DNA of 64,000 bases. It comes from Alviniconcha marisindica. Taxonomy: Eukaryota > Mollusca > Gastropoda > Provannidae. Location: positions 187,501-251,500 of the forward strand of contig JABMCL010001731.1 in assembly GCA_018857735.1 (NCBI GenBank). Direction: 5' to 3'. Below are positions 36,110 through 48,771 of this stretch, one piece after another. The stretch's first letter is position 1. The number at the start of each line of letters is the position of its first letter. The position numbers were made by a program, and so were the translations under genes. The notes beneath the pieces were generated by a model. It searched no databases and was not told the DNA's origin. It was given only the letters and a program-made list of their open reading frames with translations.

Positions 36110-36308
36110 TTGCTGTTTGTTTGTTTTGTTTCCGTTTACCTGAAAGATAAATCTGATACTAGGCGATATCCTCTGCCTGTTTTGTGTTCTGTATTTGTTC
36201 GCTCGTTATCAAATTGTCATTTCAGGAACAATATGGATTATAACTCTGTTTAAAGTTAATACCGACTGTGATGATTCTAGTATTTCAAACATGTGTTTTT
36301 GTTTCCAG

Positions 36309-36485
36309 GCTAAGTCTACCACACCGGAGGACTCCCGCACGACGAACCCTGACGGCCTGGTGTACACCACTATCGCCTTCTCGGACAACCAGCTGAAGAA
36401 GGCCGAGCAGCCCTCACCCGAACGTGAAACCACCGAATATGTCGACATCGACTTCACTCGACACGCCCCGCCTGCTCAAGATTAA
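36309..36485 (+). CDS. Ig receptor last exon: ITIM- and ITSM-form tail
   Basis: The acceptor is TTTTTGTTTCCAG. The exon begins in phase 0, matching exon H, and ends with TAA at 36483-36485, giving 58 residues. GLVYTTI fits the ITIM pattern (I/V/L/S)xYxx(I/V/L). TTEYVDIDF fits the ITSM pattern TxYxx(V/I). In vertebrates such sites recruit SHP-type phosphatases or SAP-type adaptors; that this happens here is inference. Codons are GC-rich as in the other exons. AATAAA lies 133 bases after the stop. Confidence 0.9.
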   Translation, partial: AKSTTPEDSRTTNPDGLVYTTIAFSDNQLKKAEQPSPERETTEYVDIDFTRHAPPAQD

Positions 36486-36617
36486 CGAATTTATTAGTGA
36501 CTAACTTTTGAGCTAAGTGTATGGTCATGGTCTATCTTTTCACGCATTGTTTGCCATAAAACCTTACTGTGCATCTACAAATTCTCTCACACCCGAGACA
36601 ACGAGGATACTGAATCA

Positions 36618-36623
36618 AATAAA
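36618..36623 (+). terminator. Polyadenylation signal candidate for the Ig receptor gene
   Basis: AATAAA about 130 bases after the stop codon, sense strand. Further AATAAA copies at 37026 and 37280 could give a longer 3' UTR. Confidence 0.6.
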
Positions 36624-36750
36624 CTGACTGTGATATATGACAACAAAGCAAAGCTTCAACCTGTGCCATCATACCATTGCTGTGGACTTCCTGTGAACAC
36701 GTTTTGACACTGAAAATGTACTGTTTAATCCGGAATAATGAAGTGCGCGC

Positions 36751-36751
<1 letters not shown>

Positions 36752-36811
<60 letters not shown>
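36752..36811. repeat. (GT)n microsatellite
   Basis: About 60 bp of GT in the probable 3' UTR. Confidence 0.96.
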
Positions 36812-36815
<4 letters not shown>

Positions 36816-39800
36816 GTTAGTGGAATGTATGTCTAAAAATGTGTATGTTATTGTTGGAATTTTCCATTCTTTCTCGTTATCAGAAATACAATATAACTTT
36901 ATTGCCAAGTGTCAATACACTGATTGCACGAGGAATGTTTTGTGGTGCCAAGTACATTCATCACACATTCACTCCAATCATAAAACATTTAATCACAACA
37001 ACAGCAAAAAAAAATCAACAACAAAAATAAAGCGCACTAATATAACCGTAATGGTTGACTGGGCGTAATCAGAAAGGAATAGCTTTAAACGAATAATCGT
37101 TTGCCTGTTATATTAACTGAATGATCAGGAAATGCCCTATATGTTTTACGATGTTTCCCTCCATTTTATCTGTATGCTCTTACCTTTGTTGTGTTGAGCT
37201 GTCTACTTGCCCCTTTATAGTGTGGAATTCGAGTGATCCAAAAGAAAAAGAAAATCATTTTACGCATTTATTATGAATAATAAAGTTATTTCGTACTTGT
37301 ATTGTAAATATTGTATTTGTATGCGCACACAGTCTTCTTCCTCCCCTCCCCTCCCCGCCTTTGTTTTTCCTATCTTTGTAACGGGGATGGACTGTTTAGA
37401 ATCAATATTCTTTTGTGTTTATTGGGAATCTTAAAATCTGATTTGTGTTAAATTAGAACGAAGCGGCTGGATTTAGTTTCAACAAAAGCTACCAAGTATA
37501 TTTATTTATTCAATGCAAGGGAAGTACGCCAAAATTGTAATAATTTTAGTCTAAAAGCCTTTACAGTTTCCCTCGAGAACTATATATGTTCACTCAAATT
37601 GTGTGTGGTGGATGTAAAATGTCAACCTTCTTATACGGATCACAACTTACTTGTGACACAAATAAATTAACTACTTAGATGTATCGCACTGTGACGGACC
37701 TGTTTGCATGAGGACTTTGGAAAGGCCTCCCCGTTACATATATTGACACGGGAACTACAAATATTACAGATACTTGAGTAAACACACAGAATATAACTAA
37801 TGTGTGTTACAGATCGATTATTCGATGATATTTACATGCTGAACTGATATTGTAAAAGGTGGAACTGTGGAGGCTAAACATTTTTTCGGCTGTGAAATAA
37901 TAGTGGACATATCTGTGGCGTGCTACTTGTATTTATTTCTATACACAATGCGATTCCCAAAAGATAAACCCCCCCCCCCCCCCCCCCCACCCCCCACAAA
38001 AAAAGAAAAAAAGAAAAAAGTACAGACAGAATATTTGTTACGAATCTGTTATACTTGTGTATAGACAATGATCAGTTGTCCTGCGATAACCCTGTGCGGT
38101 TGACAGGAAGTTAAAATCAATTATGTAACACACACAGCACAAGGGCGTATATATGAAAAGAAGGACCAGACACCTCTTCCTTCAGGTTACATGTTTCTTT
38201 ATTTCCCATAACCTAAAATTAATACACAACCGCAGCATCAGCCCCGCTCTATTAGCAGAACCCACTGCACTCCCTAACTTGGACAAAAAAGTTCTAGTGA
38301 CAGGTAGGTAGCTAGGTGGTGTCCGCGTCCATGCCGAGACAAGTCTGACTACCCGCTCCCCCTGTGCGCTCTTATTCTAGCCACACCCGACGGAACAAGT
38401 CCTGCTGTCACGTGACACCTGCCTCGCCCGCTCCATATACGGTAATAGTCAACAGATCACGGGAAAGGAAACGGCAAGTGTCCACCTCCTCACAGTTCCA
38501 CTCTCTCCTTGCTCCATATATGGTAATGGTCGACGGGCCATTGAGAGAGATAGTCAAAATGTCCAGTCTCGCAGTCCCGCTATGTATACAGTCTTAATCA
38601 GCTGACACGCTGACACGCGGAGTGTTGGAGTCAGAATCACTCAGCGTAAACATCACCGATCAAGTCAGTGGATGGAGCGATGCCACCGGCATGCTTGGAT
38701 GACAGCAGGCTTTTGTGTCCAGATGCGGCTCCTGTTTGTCCCAGGCTGTTCGCGGTGACCGCTCGAGCCTGACGTAATCGGCGGGATGGCCACCGCGGTG
38801 TCCTCTCACGGTCGGGTTCACGTGCAAAATAGCGAGAGAAAACGACTCGGCAGTACTTTAATCCATGAGAGTTTTCGATAATAGTCGAACCCGACGCCTT
38901 ATTGTGTTACAATTATTAACTACAGTAATCTGATTTTTGTACTTGTGCCATTAAAAAAAAAATCATTTGTTACGTATCACTGCATCAACATTGTGTGTGT
39001 TACAGTTTCAATCAGCGGTTACACGTAATGACTGTGATTTGAAATGACGTGTAATGACTTCAAGGTTGGGGCGCGAATTATTATTAATCAATCACTACCT
39101 CTGTCAGCATTTCATCGTTTCACAAAATATCGTCTATTAGTAGACGATTTCTGGAAATAAATAAGGACGCAATTTAGGAGCATTTACCTTACCGCGACTG
39201 AACCCCTCATGGGGAGCAAAAATATCGCACTCTCTCCTTTGTTATACGTTTACAAGAATGGAGGCTGTGGACGAAAAGACGTAGACATTTTCGAAATCAT
39301 CCGTCTTAAAACTGTGTGTACGTGCGTATGTGTGCACTAACGCGCGTCACTGTGTTTGTGTATTGACGTTTCTGACTCCACATCCTTCCTCTAAAAAACA
39401 TCGCCAGTGCAATAAGCTGCCTAAAGTTCCATGTAAAAACACCTTATTTTTAATGATGCAGCGTCATTCCGAGATTCGGGCAATCCCCGAAACAAAGAAA
39501 ATAATAAGCAGCAATCGTAAATCATAATTCAACATCATCATCGAGTGTATTCTTTTTGGTAGTCGACATAAAAAGTTGATACACGAAATGGAGGTGAGAT
39601 GAGGCCAACTTGTAAGACTTTACAAACCTGTGCGCTCGTAAAGCCCGATTGGTTTCCTCTGTTATCTCGGTCTCCGCCAAGTTTTAGGTAGAAGCTATCT
39701 TAGAATGCGTCGGAGCAGAGCTCTAATGATTATTGGTGAAATGTTTAAGTTCAACTGATTCCAAAACTCATGTGAGCTGATTATAGAACAACCGTCCCTT

Positions 39801-39818
39801 TAAGGTTTTAGAAAATAG

Positions 39819-39822
<4 letters not shown>

Positions 39823-39880
<58 letters not shown>
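39823..39880. repeat. (TA)n microsatellite
   Basis: About 58 bp of TA. Confidence 0.96.
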
Positions 39881-39885
<5 letters not shown>

Positions 39886-41076
39886 TATTATGTTAAAGTC
39901 AAAAGAATGATGGTGAGTATCGTCTTCCATTTGTCGCCCATGTTTTGTTGTTGTTTTGGTAGCTTCATTTTACCCGTTATTTGGTTTCAATTGAACTGAT
40001 GCAGTTATTCGCAAAATAATGTAGTCTTTTGAACGCGTACTGCATTCCTGTATTTCTTGTTGTTATTGTTGTTGGTAACCAAACATTCACATGTTTGTAT
40101 GTACATGCTTTCATATTTTGGATTAAACTTGTAATCAGCCTACCATGATTTTTTTTCTCTCTCTTATTTTAGAGATTATTTTACTCAAGCACACCTAGAT
40201 ACACACGTTCACCCATATGCAATGCATTGACAGTTCAGAGAACACCAAGATGTTTTCTCTTTTTGTTATGGATATGCATAGGGTACTAAACCCTGTGAGC
40301 CTACAGAAATAGGCCCAATAAATGGCTGTCATTTTGTCCTCATTTTTATGCCAGAAGTGTTTGACCACTACTAGGGGGCCGGATGGAGGGATCGACCGTT
40401 TAACTGTGCTAATAAGATACTATTAAAATAACAACCAAACATAGTGATTTGTAGAATATGACGGATAAATTCCAAATTTAGACAGCACGTCAACCACACC
40501 TGAAGAAATGACTGTATTGTATTTCGTATCTACTCTTATGTCATCAAACAAGCATTAAAAAGAAGGTGAAATGTGGTTCTCCACCAAGCAGACGGAAAAA
40601 AGAAAGTTCTTTAGTTTCTGTTGTGAACAAGTCACGATATCGTGATACACACTCAGAAGACACCACCGGTAACGTACGAGACACTGATTATCTTTTCTTT
40701 GACTGGACCTGTTGGTAGGAAGCAGCACACAAGAAATATCATTTGTATGTAAGAACTAGCCACCTTCTTTCTCATGAAATCTGTTTTTATTCAATCATGA
40801 ACGATTTCAAGGAAATATCTGCGATCAGTTAACCTTTCCTTATTCATGTCACAAATACAGCACACGAAATAATGATGCATTCACACATTGTGGCATTTCC
40901 TTTATTTCTCCAAACACATTAAGTCAGAAATATAACAGGAGTTTAAAAGGTTTCATGTTTTATTTTTTATTTCCTCGGGAAAGCGGCACCCTCTTTGGTC
41001 CAGTTTTCAGGAGAATGACCCACATATATATAACTATATGCCATCCCCTCCCCACACTCATCCGAAGAAGAAAAAA

Positions 41077-41081
<5 letters not shown>

Positions 41082-41164
<83 letters not shown>
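41082..41164. repeat. (CA)n microsatellite
   Basis: About 82 bp of CA. Confidence 0.97.
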
Positions 41165-41166
<2 letters not shown>

Positions 41167-41710
41167 TAAAAGTAAATGACCCGAAGGGTCAGGCGATAAG
41201 CGAAAAGATTTGTAAGACAAATGCAATTGTCCTTCAGAGGACCAACCAGGAGGCAAAGAAGACTTTACGAGCTAACCATTCAATGAAATACGATCTACTG
41301 AAAGTTTTTCTTTGCAAATGTACATAACATCTTTGGAAAATTTGGTTTTGATAGCGGTGAGGAAAAAGCCCGTTACCAAACTCGACACAGACCTTGCTAC
41401 ATTGGTCAAAAACGTATAAAATGAGACAGCGACTAAATCCTAATCGATTCTACAAACCATTTTCCATAATGTTGCACCTCTCCTTTGACGACAACGGAAC
41501 ATCTAGTACTGTTGACTGCATATTGTTGATGACTCTTCGTTTTGCTGCTCTATCAGCCCATTTATTGAGAGTTAGTCCACAATGTGAAGGAATTCACTGG
41601 TTCAGCATAAACAAATCAGTTAGCATACTGGTACCCACTCACTGAGCAAAAAGCATATCACGTGGACAAATTTAGCACAGATAAACACAACTCAATGCTA
41701 TGTAACCGAG

Positions 41711-42005
41711 TGTATCTGCACATTGTGTTTGTGTTGTTGTATGTACTCTGTATGTCGCTCTGTCGGTGTTCTTTCGTGTGTGTACGTCATCCGATATTTT
41801 ACGTATGTGTTACGTGTTGTGATTTAGACGTCACTATGAGTCGTCACTATAAGTACAGCACAGCGAGAGAAGGCGAGAGGGAAGAACAACGACCTCTCGC
41901 ATGTAACATGAAAAGAAAAGAAGAAATAAAATCAGGAACCTCTGGCTGTGGCTCGTTTGTTGTTACTTACTTCCAACCTGCAACTTCCACCACCGACCGT
42001 TTACA
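41711..42005 (+). repeat. Left LTR
   Basis: 295 bases. It contains CRE-like CGTCAC motifs (GACGTCACTATGAG, TCGTCACTATAAGTA) with TATAAGTA as a possible TATA element, and AATAAA at 41925-41930 as a polyadenylation signal. It differs from the right copy by about six substitutions and four small gaps. Confidence 0.82.
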
Positions 42006-42105
42006 TCTGGCGCTGCGATCAGGATTGGAAGTAGGGAAGCCAAATAACATCCCGGCCAACAACAGACGAGCCTCTAACGGTCACAGCCAGAGAGGTCAGA
42101 GGAAG

Positions 42106-42450
42106 AACTACTCAGATGAATACCTCAACTTTTTCTGCAATTTATGTCAGGTGTTGGTGTGTCAAAAGTGCACTACCGAGGGACACAAGGACCATCCCTG
42201 GGTCTTACTGAATGAAGTGGAGCAACAGCACACGGATACGTTTCAGACGCTTGTAACTCAAGGTCACAGCAAGCTGGAGAAGTCCCTGGAAGATTCACAA
42301 GCACTGGAGTCCTCGCTTTCTGAGCTGCAGGAGCAGACTGACAACGCCAAGGGATTGATCGCCGAGACGTTCCCTTCGACTGAATTTCTTTTCATTATAC
42401 CACTTTATAGGACTCTGCAGTTTTCTGCTCATTGGAAGGTGGCTGCCTAA
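42106..42450 (+). pseudogene. Captured B-box zinc finger and coiled coil (TRIM-like)
   Basis: The frame reads YSDEYLNFFCNLCQVLVCQK then CTTEGHKDHPWVLLNE: the CxxC-x6-CxxC-x4-HxxH part of a B-box 2 zinc finger as in TRIM proteins. The first C-x2-H ligand pair expected just before it is absent. About 55 residues of polar heptad-like sequence (LEKSLEDSQALESSLSELQE) follow, typical of the coiled coil after a B-box. The frame ends at 42450. It lies just inside an LTR, so it is probably a host exon fragment carried by the retrotransposon. It could also be the element's own gene product; no catalytic RING or NHL part is seen. Confidence 0.7.
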
Positions 42451-43779
42451 CACAAATAATAATAAGAAGAGTGTATCGGTTCTGCGCTGCCCAAGATGTG
42501 ACAGTGAACTGTGTGTCTTGACGTCAACGTCTGTGTTGCGGCTGCTGATCTGTATTGTTGATTTGAACTTGTAAGCATTTGATTTTTGTCGTCAGTGACA
42601 TGTTTTAGGAAAAAAGAATGGGATATAATGCTTGGTATGGTTGTTCAGTAATGCCTTGTGTTTGTATGTTAAAGGGTTGCCTTAAGGGTCTTTAACATGT
42701 GCAGAATTAGCGGCATTGGTTTAGATTTAGCATGTAACTTAATTGTCTTGCTATTTCGTGTGTCTACCTTGCATTGCATATGGGTCTGTTAGCTTGTTTC
42801 CTTTTACATGGACCTGTAATGTGTTAAACTATCAATGCTGTTTTTGTTGAGTCAAGATAGTCGCACTGTTGCTGAGGATTATGTGAACTGGATTTGGCAT
42901 CGAATGAGTATGGATTGTTGGTCGGGTAGTCACGCTTGAGAAACGAAGAGGCGTCAATTATACTTTGTATAACCTCGGGAAGGTTGCTGGTACCTGTGGA
43001 AAATCACGATTGTATCTGTGTTGCATTTTGTATATGTGGATTTGCATACAAATGGTTATATATCCTCCTTATGTAGTCTATTAGGGTTCTCAGTGAGTGT
43101 GATTGCATAGGTTAGTTGATTGCTACTCTATATTTGCTTCCATTTTTCCTGAGCAACGTAATCTTAACTGTGTTTTTATATCTGTGCGCATATGTGTATA
43201 TATCTATGACAGAGTGAAAACAAATATTGTAGGAAGACCTGGGGTTTTCGGCTTAAATGCGGCAATCCTGTCATCCTTTGGTTGAAATGCAATCGCCGTG
43301 GTTTCTGTTTGTAAAGTTGGTCAAGCCCCCAGGCTACAGTAATACGTTGGGAAAATGGAATTGTTGCTGTTGTCTAAAGTGGTTTTGTTTGAGTTCTATT
43401 CGGACGGTTTGTTAATTCAACTCTCAGTAGCCCCTGAGTGCATTGTCGTTCTGCCTAGTTTCTACTGGGGGTCAAGGGTCACTCGCCTGACAGGCTGGAG
43501 GTGTACTCGAGCTCTGCTGTGTTTCGTCTTTTTCTGTGGATGTAATGATTGTGTGACTGTGCTTTTGGTGTGGCTGCTTCATCATGAATGGACCTTTCAT
43601 TTGGTGGGTCTTTTGTGTCCCTCCGCCTGTCAGAATGTTGCTACTCTGCATTTTGTTTTCTACAAGGCTTTGTGTATTGAGCCGTCAGTGTCAGCCACTC
43701 AGTTCACAAGCTACCTGTTTCTTGCACGTGCAACGAGACGGCTTTCAACGGGGACAGATGTTTGCCAAAGGTGAGCGAT

Positions 43780-46700
43780 CCAAGTGTGTGTTCATACAAT
43801 ACAGTCGCGCTCAACTCCTTGATATGACACCTGCTCGTTTGACCCCAGATCTGATTTTTCACTTTCGGTCACTGCAAATTGGCGTTGATTTGCCGAGAAA
43901 ACGGTCTCGACGCGGAGGAAGAAGGAAACAAAAACAATCCAAACAAAGCAATCACCTCCCTCCCTCGTCCCTCTCATTGACTGAACGACTGATAAGCGAA
44001 GATCAAGACTTAGTAGAAGATAGTAGGTCTGATATTCCTGTCCGGATTACCAGCCATGTCAACCATACTCCAACCATTCGTCAGTCCGGTGTGAATTTCA
44101 GCAACCTGATTTCCATCACCACGCAAGACAGCCATGAATCCACTCATCAGTCTCAGAGTTGTATAAAGGTATTGTGCTTCAACTCGCAGTCATGCCGACA
44201 GATCACCACTGATATGATATGATCGTAGACACTAATGTTGATGTGTTGATGTTGACGGAAACGTGGCTGTATTCCCACGGTGAAGAGGTCTACATTGCCG
44301 CTATGACCCCAGCAGGCTACGACTTTCGTTCGTTCCCCCGCGTAGGATCTAGAGGAGGTGGTATCGGCTTTGTCACGAGGACAACACTGTCAACTTCCTT
44401 ATCATTCAAACCTCTTGATTACAGATCTTTCGAAGCAGTGGAGATGCGGCTTTCATTTGATCATGTTTCTGTTGCTATCGTGTGTTTGTATCGACCGCCA
44501 CGAAGTAAACGCAACAAACTGACTAACTCCATGTTTCTTGAGGAATTATCGGAGCTCTTATCTCAATATGCCGATTCTCGCAGTGATACTGTGTACATTG
44601 GTGATTTTAACTTTCACTATGATGATTGTTCTGAAGGACAAATGAGCCGCCTGAGAACGATGTTGAGTGATCACAACCTGACTCAGCTCGTCAACGTACC
44701 CACCCATAAGCGCGGCCATATCCTGGACTGGGTTGTGGTGCGCACCTAGAACAGCTGTTTCTGCTTTGACAGCGTGCAGGACTACCCAGATCTGTCAGAC
44801 CACAAAGCTGTCGTCTGCACGCTGGCTGTAACGAAGCCCTCCCCGTGCAGACGTCTTGTGACATCAAGGAACATTAAGGCCATATGTCTCTCCGACTTCC
44901 AGTCCGACGTGAGGGGCTGGGTTGAGGCCGCCAGTCTACAGTATTCTGACTTGGATCTGGCTAGCTTCGTCGATGTCTACAATGACGGCCTTCGTCGAGT
45001 TCTTGACCGCCACGCCCCGTCCGTCACCAGACGCGTGAGAGACCGCCCTTCCGCCCCTGGATGACCGAGGAGATCAGGGAGGCTCGACGGAGACGGAGAC
45101 TGGCGGAGCGACGACGGAGACCGACCCGTCTCACAGTCCACATGGAAATCTACGCCAAGGAGCGGGCTGCTGTGAAGGCGTGTGTTCAGGAGGCCAAGAG
45201 ACGGTTCTACTGTGAGAAGATCGACTCCAGTTCTTCCTGCAGGCAGCTCTTCGCTGTGTCCAGCGAACTGTTGGGCAAGTCCAGCACCGCCCCTCTCCCA
45301 TCAGACATCCCCGTTCCAATCTGCCCGATCGGTTTTGTGACTTTTTCTCCGAGAAGATTGACCGTATCCGTGATGACCTGGACTCGCGCTCATCTGAGCC
45401 ACCGACCTTTGCCATTTTTGATGGTCCACAGCTCTCTCAGTTTGAACCGGTGACCGACGAACTAATACGTGAACTCATCATAAAGTCACCGACGAAAAGT
45501 TGCATGCTTGATCCTATCCCTACTTCCATCACCAAACAGTGCCTTGATGACCTTGTTTCGTTGATCACGTTTATTGTTAATGCCTCTCTTTCTACAGGTA
45601 TAGTCCCTCCCCAGTTCAAGCAGGCTATTGTAACACCACTCTTGAAGAAGCCTGGACTCGACACAAATGATATGAAGAACTTTAGACCCGTGTCAAATCT
45701 GTCTTTCATCTCAAAGATTCTTGAGAAAGTTGTCCTGATTCAGTTGAAAAAAACATGTCTGGCAATAATCTTCTTGAAATCTTTCAGTCCGCTTACAGGC
45801 AAAAACCCTAGCACAGAGACTGCCGTACTGAGTGTCCTTGATGGTCTGCTTTGTAGCGCGGATGAGAGACTAGTTTCCCTGGTGGCTCTGCTTGATCTAA
45901 GTGCTGCTTTTGACACTTTGGACCATCCGATACTGCTGAAACGGCTTGAAACAACCTTTGGTGTTAGGGGTACAGTCCTCGACTGGTTTGTCTCCTACCT
46001 GAATGGCCGTTTTCAGTCAGTCATTGTTGATGGTGTTGTGTCCGCCTCCCGCCCTCTTGTGTACGGCGTGCCCCAGGGTTCCGTGTTGGGACCGGTCTTG
46101 TTTACCTTGTACTCCCATCCTTTGTCAGATGTGATTTCTGTTCATAATTGTGACTATCACAAGTACGCCGATGACACTGAGCTGTCCAAAAGTGCCCCAC
46201 CCGATCAGTTCCTTTCTGTTCAATCCTGTATTCAGACATGTATTGATGATGTTCTGCTCTGGATGAATAGCAACAAGCTTAAGTTGAACACAGATAAGAC
46301 TGAGGTTATGCCTGTTGGCTCTGCATCTTGTCTTGAGTCGGTCGACAGTGAGTGCGCAAACATTGGCGGGAACAGTGTTCCTTTCAAAACGTCGGTTAAA
46401 TACCTTGGAGTCCATCTTGATAAAACGTTGTCAGTGCAGAAGCATATCAACAGCATCTGCTGTGCGTCCTTTCTGGAGCTCCGACGTATCGCGTCAATCC
46501 GACCGTACCTGTCCCAAAGCGCTGCGGCAAGACTTGTTGCGGCAATGGTCATATCCCGCCTTGATTATTGCAACTCAGTTTTCATAGGTCTACCAACAGA
46601 CCAGATTGCTCGGTTACAGCGGGTGCAGAATAACGCGGCACGGCTCGTGTTGAAAAAAGAAGACGAGATCATGTAACACCGCTTCTTAAGGAACTTCACT

Positions 46701-47008
46701 GGCTACCAGTAAAATTCCGCTGTCAGTACAAGATTGCAACTCTTGCTTACCGCCATTTTGAAGTGTCTTTACCTCCTTATCTTTCTTCATCTCTCTGCAC
46801 TTATGAACCGTCTCGCTCTCTCCGATCTTCTAACGAAAAGCTGCTAAAAATTCCAAAGCGAAATCTCAAATCATTTGGACAACGTTCTTTTAGTTTCATG
46901 GCACCATCTCTCTGGAATTCTCTGCCGGCCACTCTAAGAAATGTACCAACACTGTCTCAATTCAAATCGCAGCTAAAAACCTTCTTGTTTTCCCAGGCCT
47001 TCCTGTAG
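43780..47008 (+). pseudogene. LINE ORF2: endonuclease plus reverse transcriptase (few breaks)
   Basis: The N-terminal part has a basic stretch (PRKRSRRGGRRKQKQ). An AP-type endonuclease follows with VLCFNSQSC, LMLTETWL, YIGDFNFHYDD, HILDWVVV and LSDHKAVVC. The RT runs from about 45450: NFRPVSNLSFISKILEKVV, LLDLSAAFDTLDH, GVPQGSVLGPVLFTLYSHPL, the catalytic KYADDTELS, NKLKLNTDKTE and KYLGVHLDK. The C-terminal part ends in FMAPSLWNSLPATLR and FKSQLKTFLFSQ followed by a stop at 47008. Breaks lie near 44.22, 44.75 (TAG), 45.06, 45.33 and 46.67 kb. With so few, it is a young copy. Known role: target-primed reverse transcription. Confidence 0.9.
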
Positions 47009-47239
47009 AATCTGAAGAAATCTGTGTCTGTGTGTGGCAGTTGAATGTAGATGGATGCATATGGATAGGAGAGGGGGGGGGTTGGGGGGGGGGGGGGGGG
47101 AGCATGAGAGATCTAGGTAAGAGAAGGAGGCACGGGTTGGGTGGGTGAAAAGATAGATTCAAATTGGTTTGTTGAGATCATTAATACTTTGTTAATTGCT
47201 ATATGAGTGGACGAGCGGAGACTGGTGTGCGCATGTCAT

Positions 47240-47241
<2 letters not shown>

Positions 47242-47303
<62 letters not shown>
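47242..47303. repeat. (GT)n microsatellite in the LINE 3' UTR
   Basis: GT run with one GGT break; a G-rich run is at 47068-47100. Confidence 0.95.
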
Positions 47304-47304
<1 letters not shown>

Positions 47305-47696
47305 GATGTTCGATAGGCGATAATGGTATTTAAGCTACTATAATTAAGGTTCTGTTTGCTGAAATGTATGCTAATGTAGTTTTTGTGATAAGATGTTTGT
47401 ACAGCGCAGTGAGTTTAACTCTGGTTGAAGAATAGCGCTTTATAAGAAAATATTTATTATTATTATTTACTTCGATGGTTTGTTAATTCAACTCTTAGTA
47501 GATCTAGCTCTAGAATGATCTTCTGTGGTGTGTTCCAGCAATGAAGGCATTGGTAGTCACTAAGTATCGGTAAGGTTCTACTGAGATGATCTGATAAATT
47601 TCAACTCTTAGTAGCCTTTGAATGATGTTACTGTTAATTAATTCACCAGCGAGGACGCTGGTGGTGATTGAGCTGGGGGGGGGTGGTGAAGCCGAG

Positions 47697-47981
47697 TGAT
47701 CTGCACATTGTATTTGTGTTGTTGTATGTACTCTGTATGTCGCTCTGTCGGTGTTCTTTCGTGTGTGTACGTCATCCGATCTTTTACGTATGTGTTACGT
47801 GTGATTTAGACGTCACTATGAGACGTCACTATAAGTACAGCGAGAGAAGGCGAGAGGGAAGAACAACGACCTCTCGCATGTAACATCAAAAGAAAAGAAG
47901 AAATAAAATCAGGAACCTCTGGCTGTGGCTCGTTTGTTGTTCCTTACTTCCACCTGCAACTTCCACCACCGACCGTTTACA
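47697..47981 (+). repeat. Right LTR
   Basis: 285 bases aligned with 41711-42005 across the full length; directly preceded by a G-rich purine tract (about 47672-47691). Confidence 0.82.
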
Positions 47982-48631
47982 GCTAGTTCAGAGAACCACA
48001 CACACACCACCCCTACACATATACTTACCAGCCTACCTATAGTGCCGGTTTACCAGAAACAAACCAATACACGCATGCAACCCACTAGCACACATATAGG
48101 GCAGAAAGCATTACGTACAGGCAAATTCAACTGAAACAAAATAATGCAACGCTTGTTACATAAAACAAATGCAGGCAGAAAGGTATTTTCCACAGACATA
48201 ATCATAACTTACAAAAACAATACAATAATAGCTCATCAAAAACAAAAGCAAACTAATTCTAGCTCTGCACACAGCCCATAAAGCAAAAAACATTTCATGC
48301 AGGCAAATTCAATCCAAACTAAAAGAAAGTAATGGTATTTCAACATAAAACACTCTATTAGGCTTGTATTCACTTGCGAAGGTGTAACGAGTTTCATGTA
48401 GACGGTTTAACACAAACAGAACGCACAGTACCAGTTCAACAGATAAATTATATAGCCAACTTACGACACTGGCATCAGGCAAAATGCATTTCCTGCAGCT
48501 AATTGGCACACTTCCAACCTTAAGTCAAGCCAAAAAGCGTTTCATGCCGGGACACATGCAACCCACTTACGTCAGGCAAAAGAGCATTTACTTCAGTCAG
48601 TTTGTAGACGGACAGAGACCGGCGATGCTTG
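47982..48631. other. AT-rich spacer without recognisable genes
   Basis: Contains loosely repeated phrases such as CAGGCAAATTCAA (48117, 48301) and CAGGCAAAA, about 185 bases apart, suggesting a decayed tandem repeat. No coding remnant. Confidence 0.5.
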
Positions 48632-48712
48632 TTATTTTTAAATCTTTTTTCTTCTTTTTTTCTTTTTCTTCTCCGTTTTCGGGGCATACATAAAACTGAC
48701 AAAATCCAAGAA

Positions 48713-48771
<59 letters not shown>

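Larger units (their letters stand above)
36486..41710. other. 3' UTR and intergenic region
   Basis: No gene or recognisable transposon protein was found. It contains a GT run (36752-36811), a C run (37971-37988), a TA run (39823-39880) and a CA run (41082-41164). From 38.1 to 38.9 kb base composition is more balanced and contains CCATATA(C/T)GGTAAT twice, but no coding frame stands out. Confidence 0.55.
43408..47501 (+). mobile_element. Nested L2/CR1-type LINE, nearly full length
   Basis: The inserted element contains an endonuclease and RT coding region (43780-47008) and ends in a TATAAGAAAATATTTATTATT-type tail at about 47435-47468. TTTGTTAATTCAACTCTYAG lies on both sides (43408-43430, 47479-47501) and may be the target duplication. 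A third weaker copy of this phrase at 47590 means it could instead be an internal repeat of the host LTR element. Confidence 0.75.
41711..47981 (+). mobile_element. Non-autonomous LTR element carrying a B-box fragment and a nested LINE
   Basis: Two direct repeats of about 290 bp (41711-42005, 47697-47981), both starting TG and ending TTTACA, bound this region. Just inside the left repeat is TGGCGCTGCGATCAGGAT, placed like a primer-binding site. Just before the right repeat is a purine tract (GGGGGGGTGGTGAAG). Removing the nested LINE leaves about 1.65 kb of interior with no gag or pol, only a TRIM-like fragment. No clear target duplication was found (CCGAG left, GCTAG right). Confidence 0.75.

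Noticed and set aside
37690..38900. Possible solo LTR (TGTGACGG start, AATAAA-like element on the minus strand near 38200)
   Set aside because: No second copy, no matching terminal dinucleotides and no target duplication could be found.
43355..43774. A 139-codon frame at the start of the nested LINE
   Set aside because: Hydrophobic chance frame in the probable LINE 5' untranslated part; it does not connect to the endonuclease frame.
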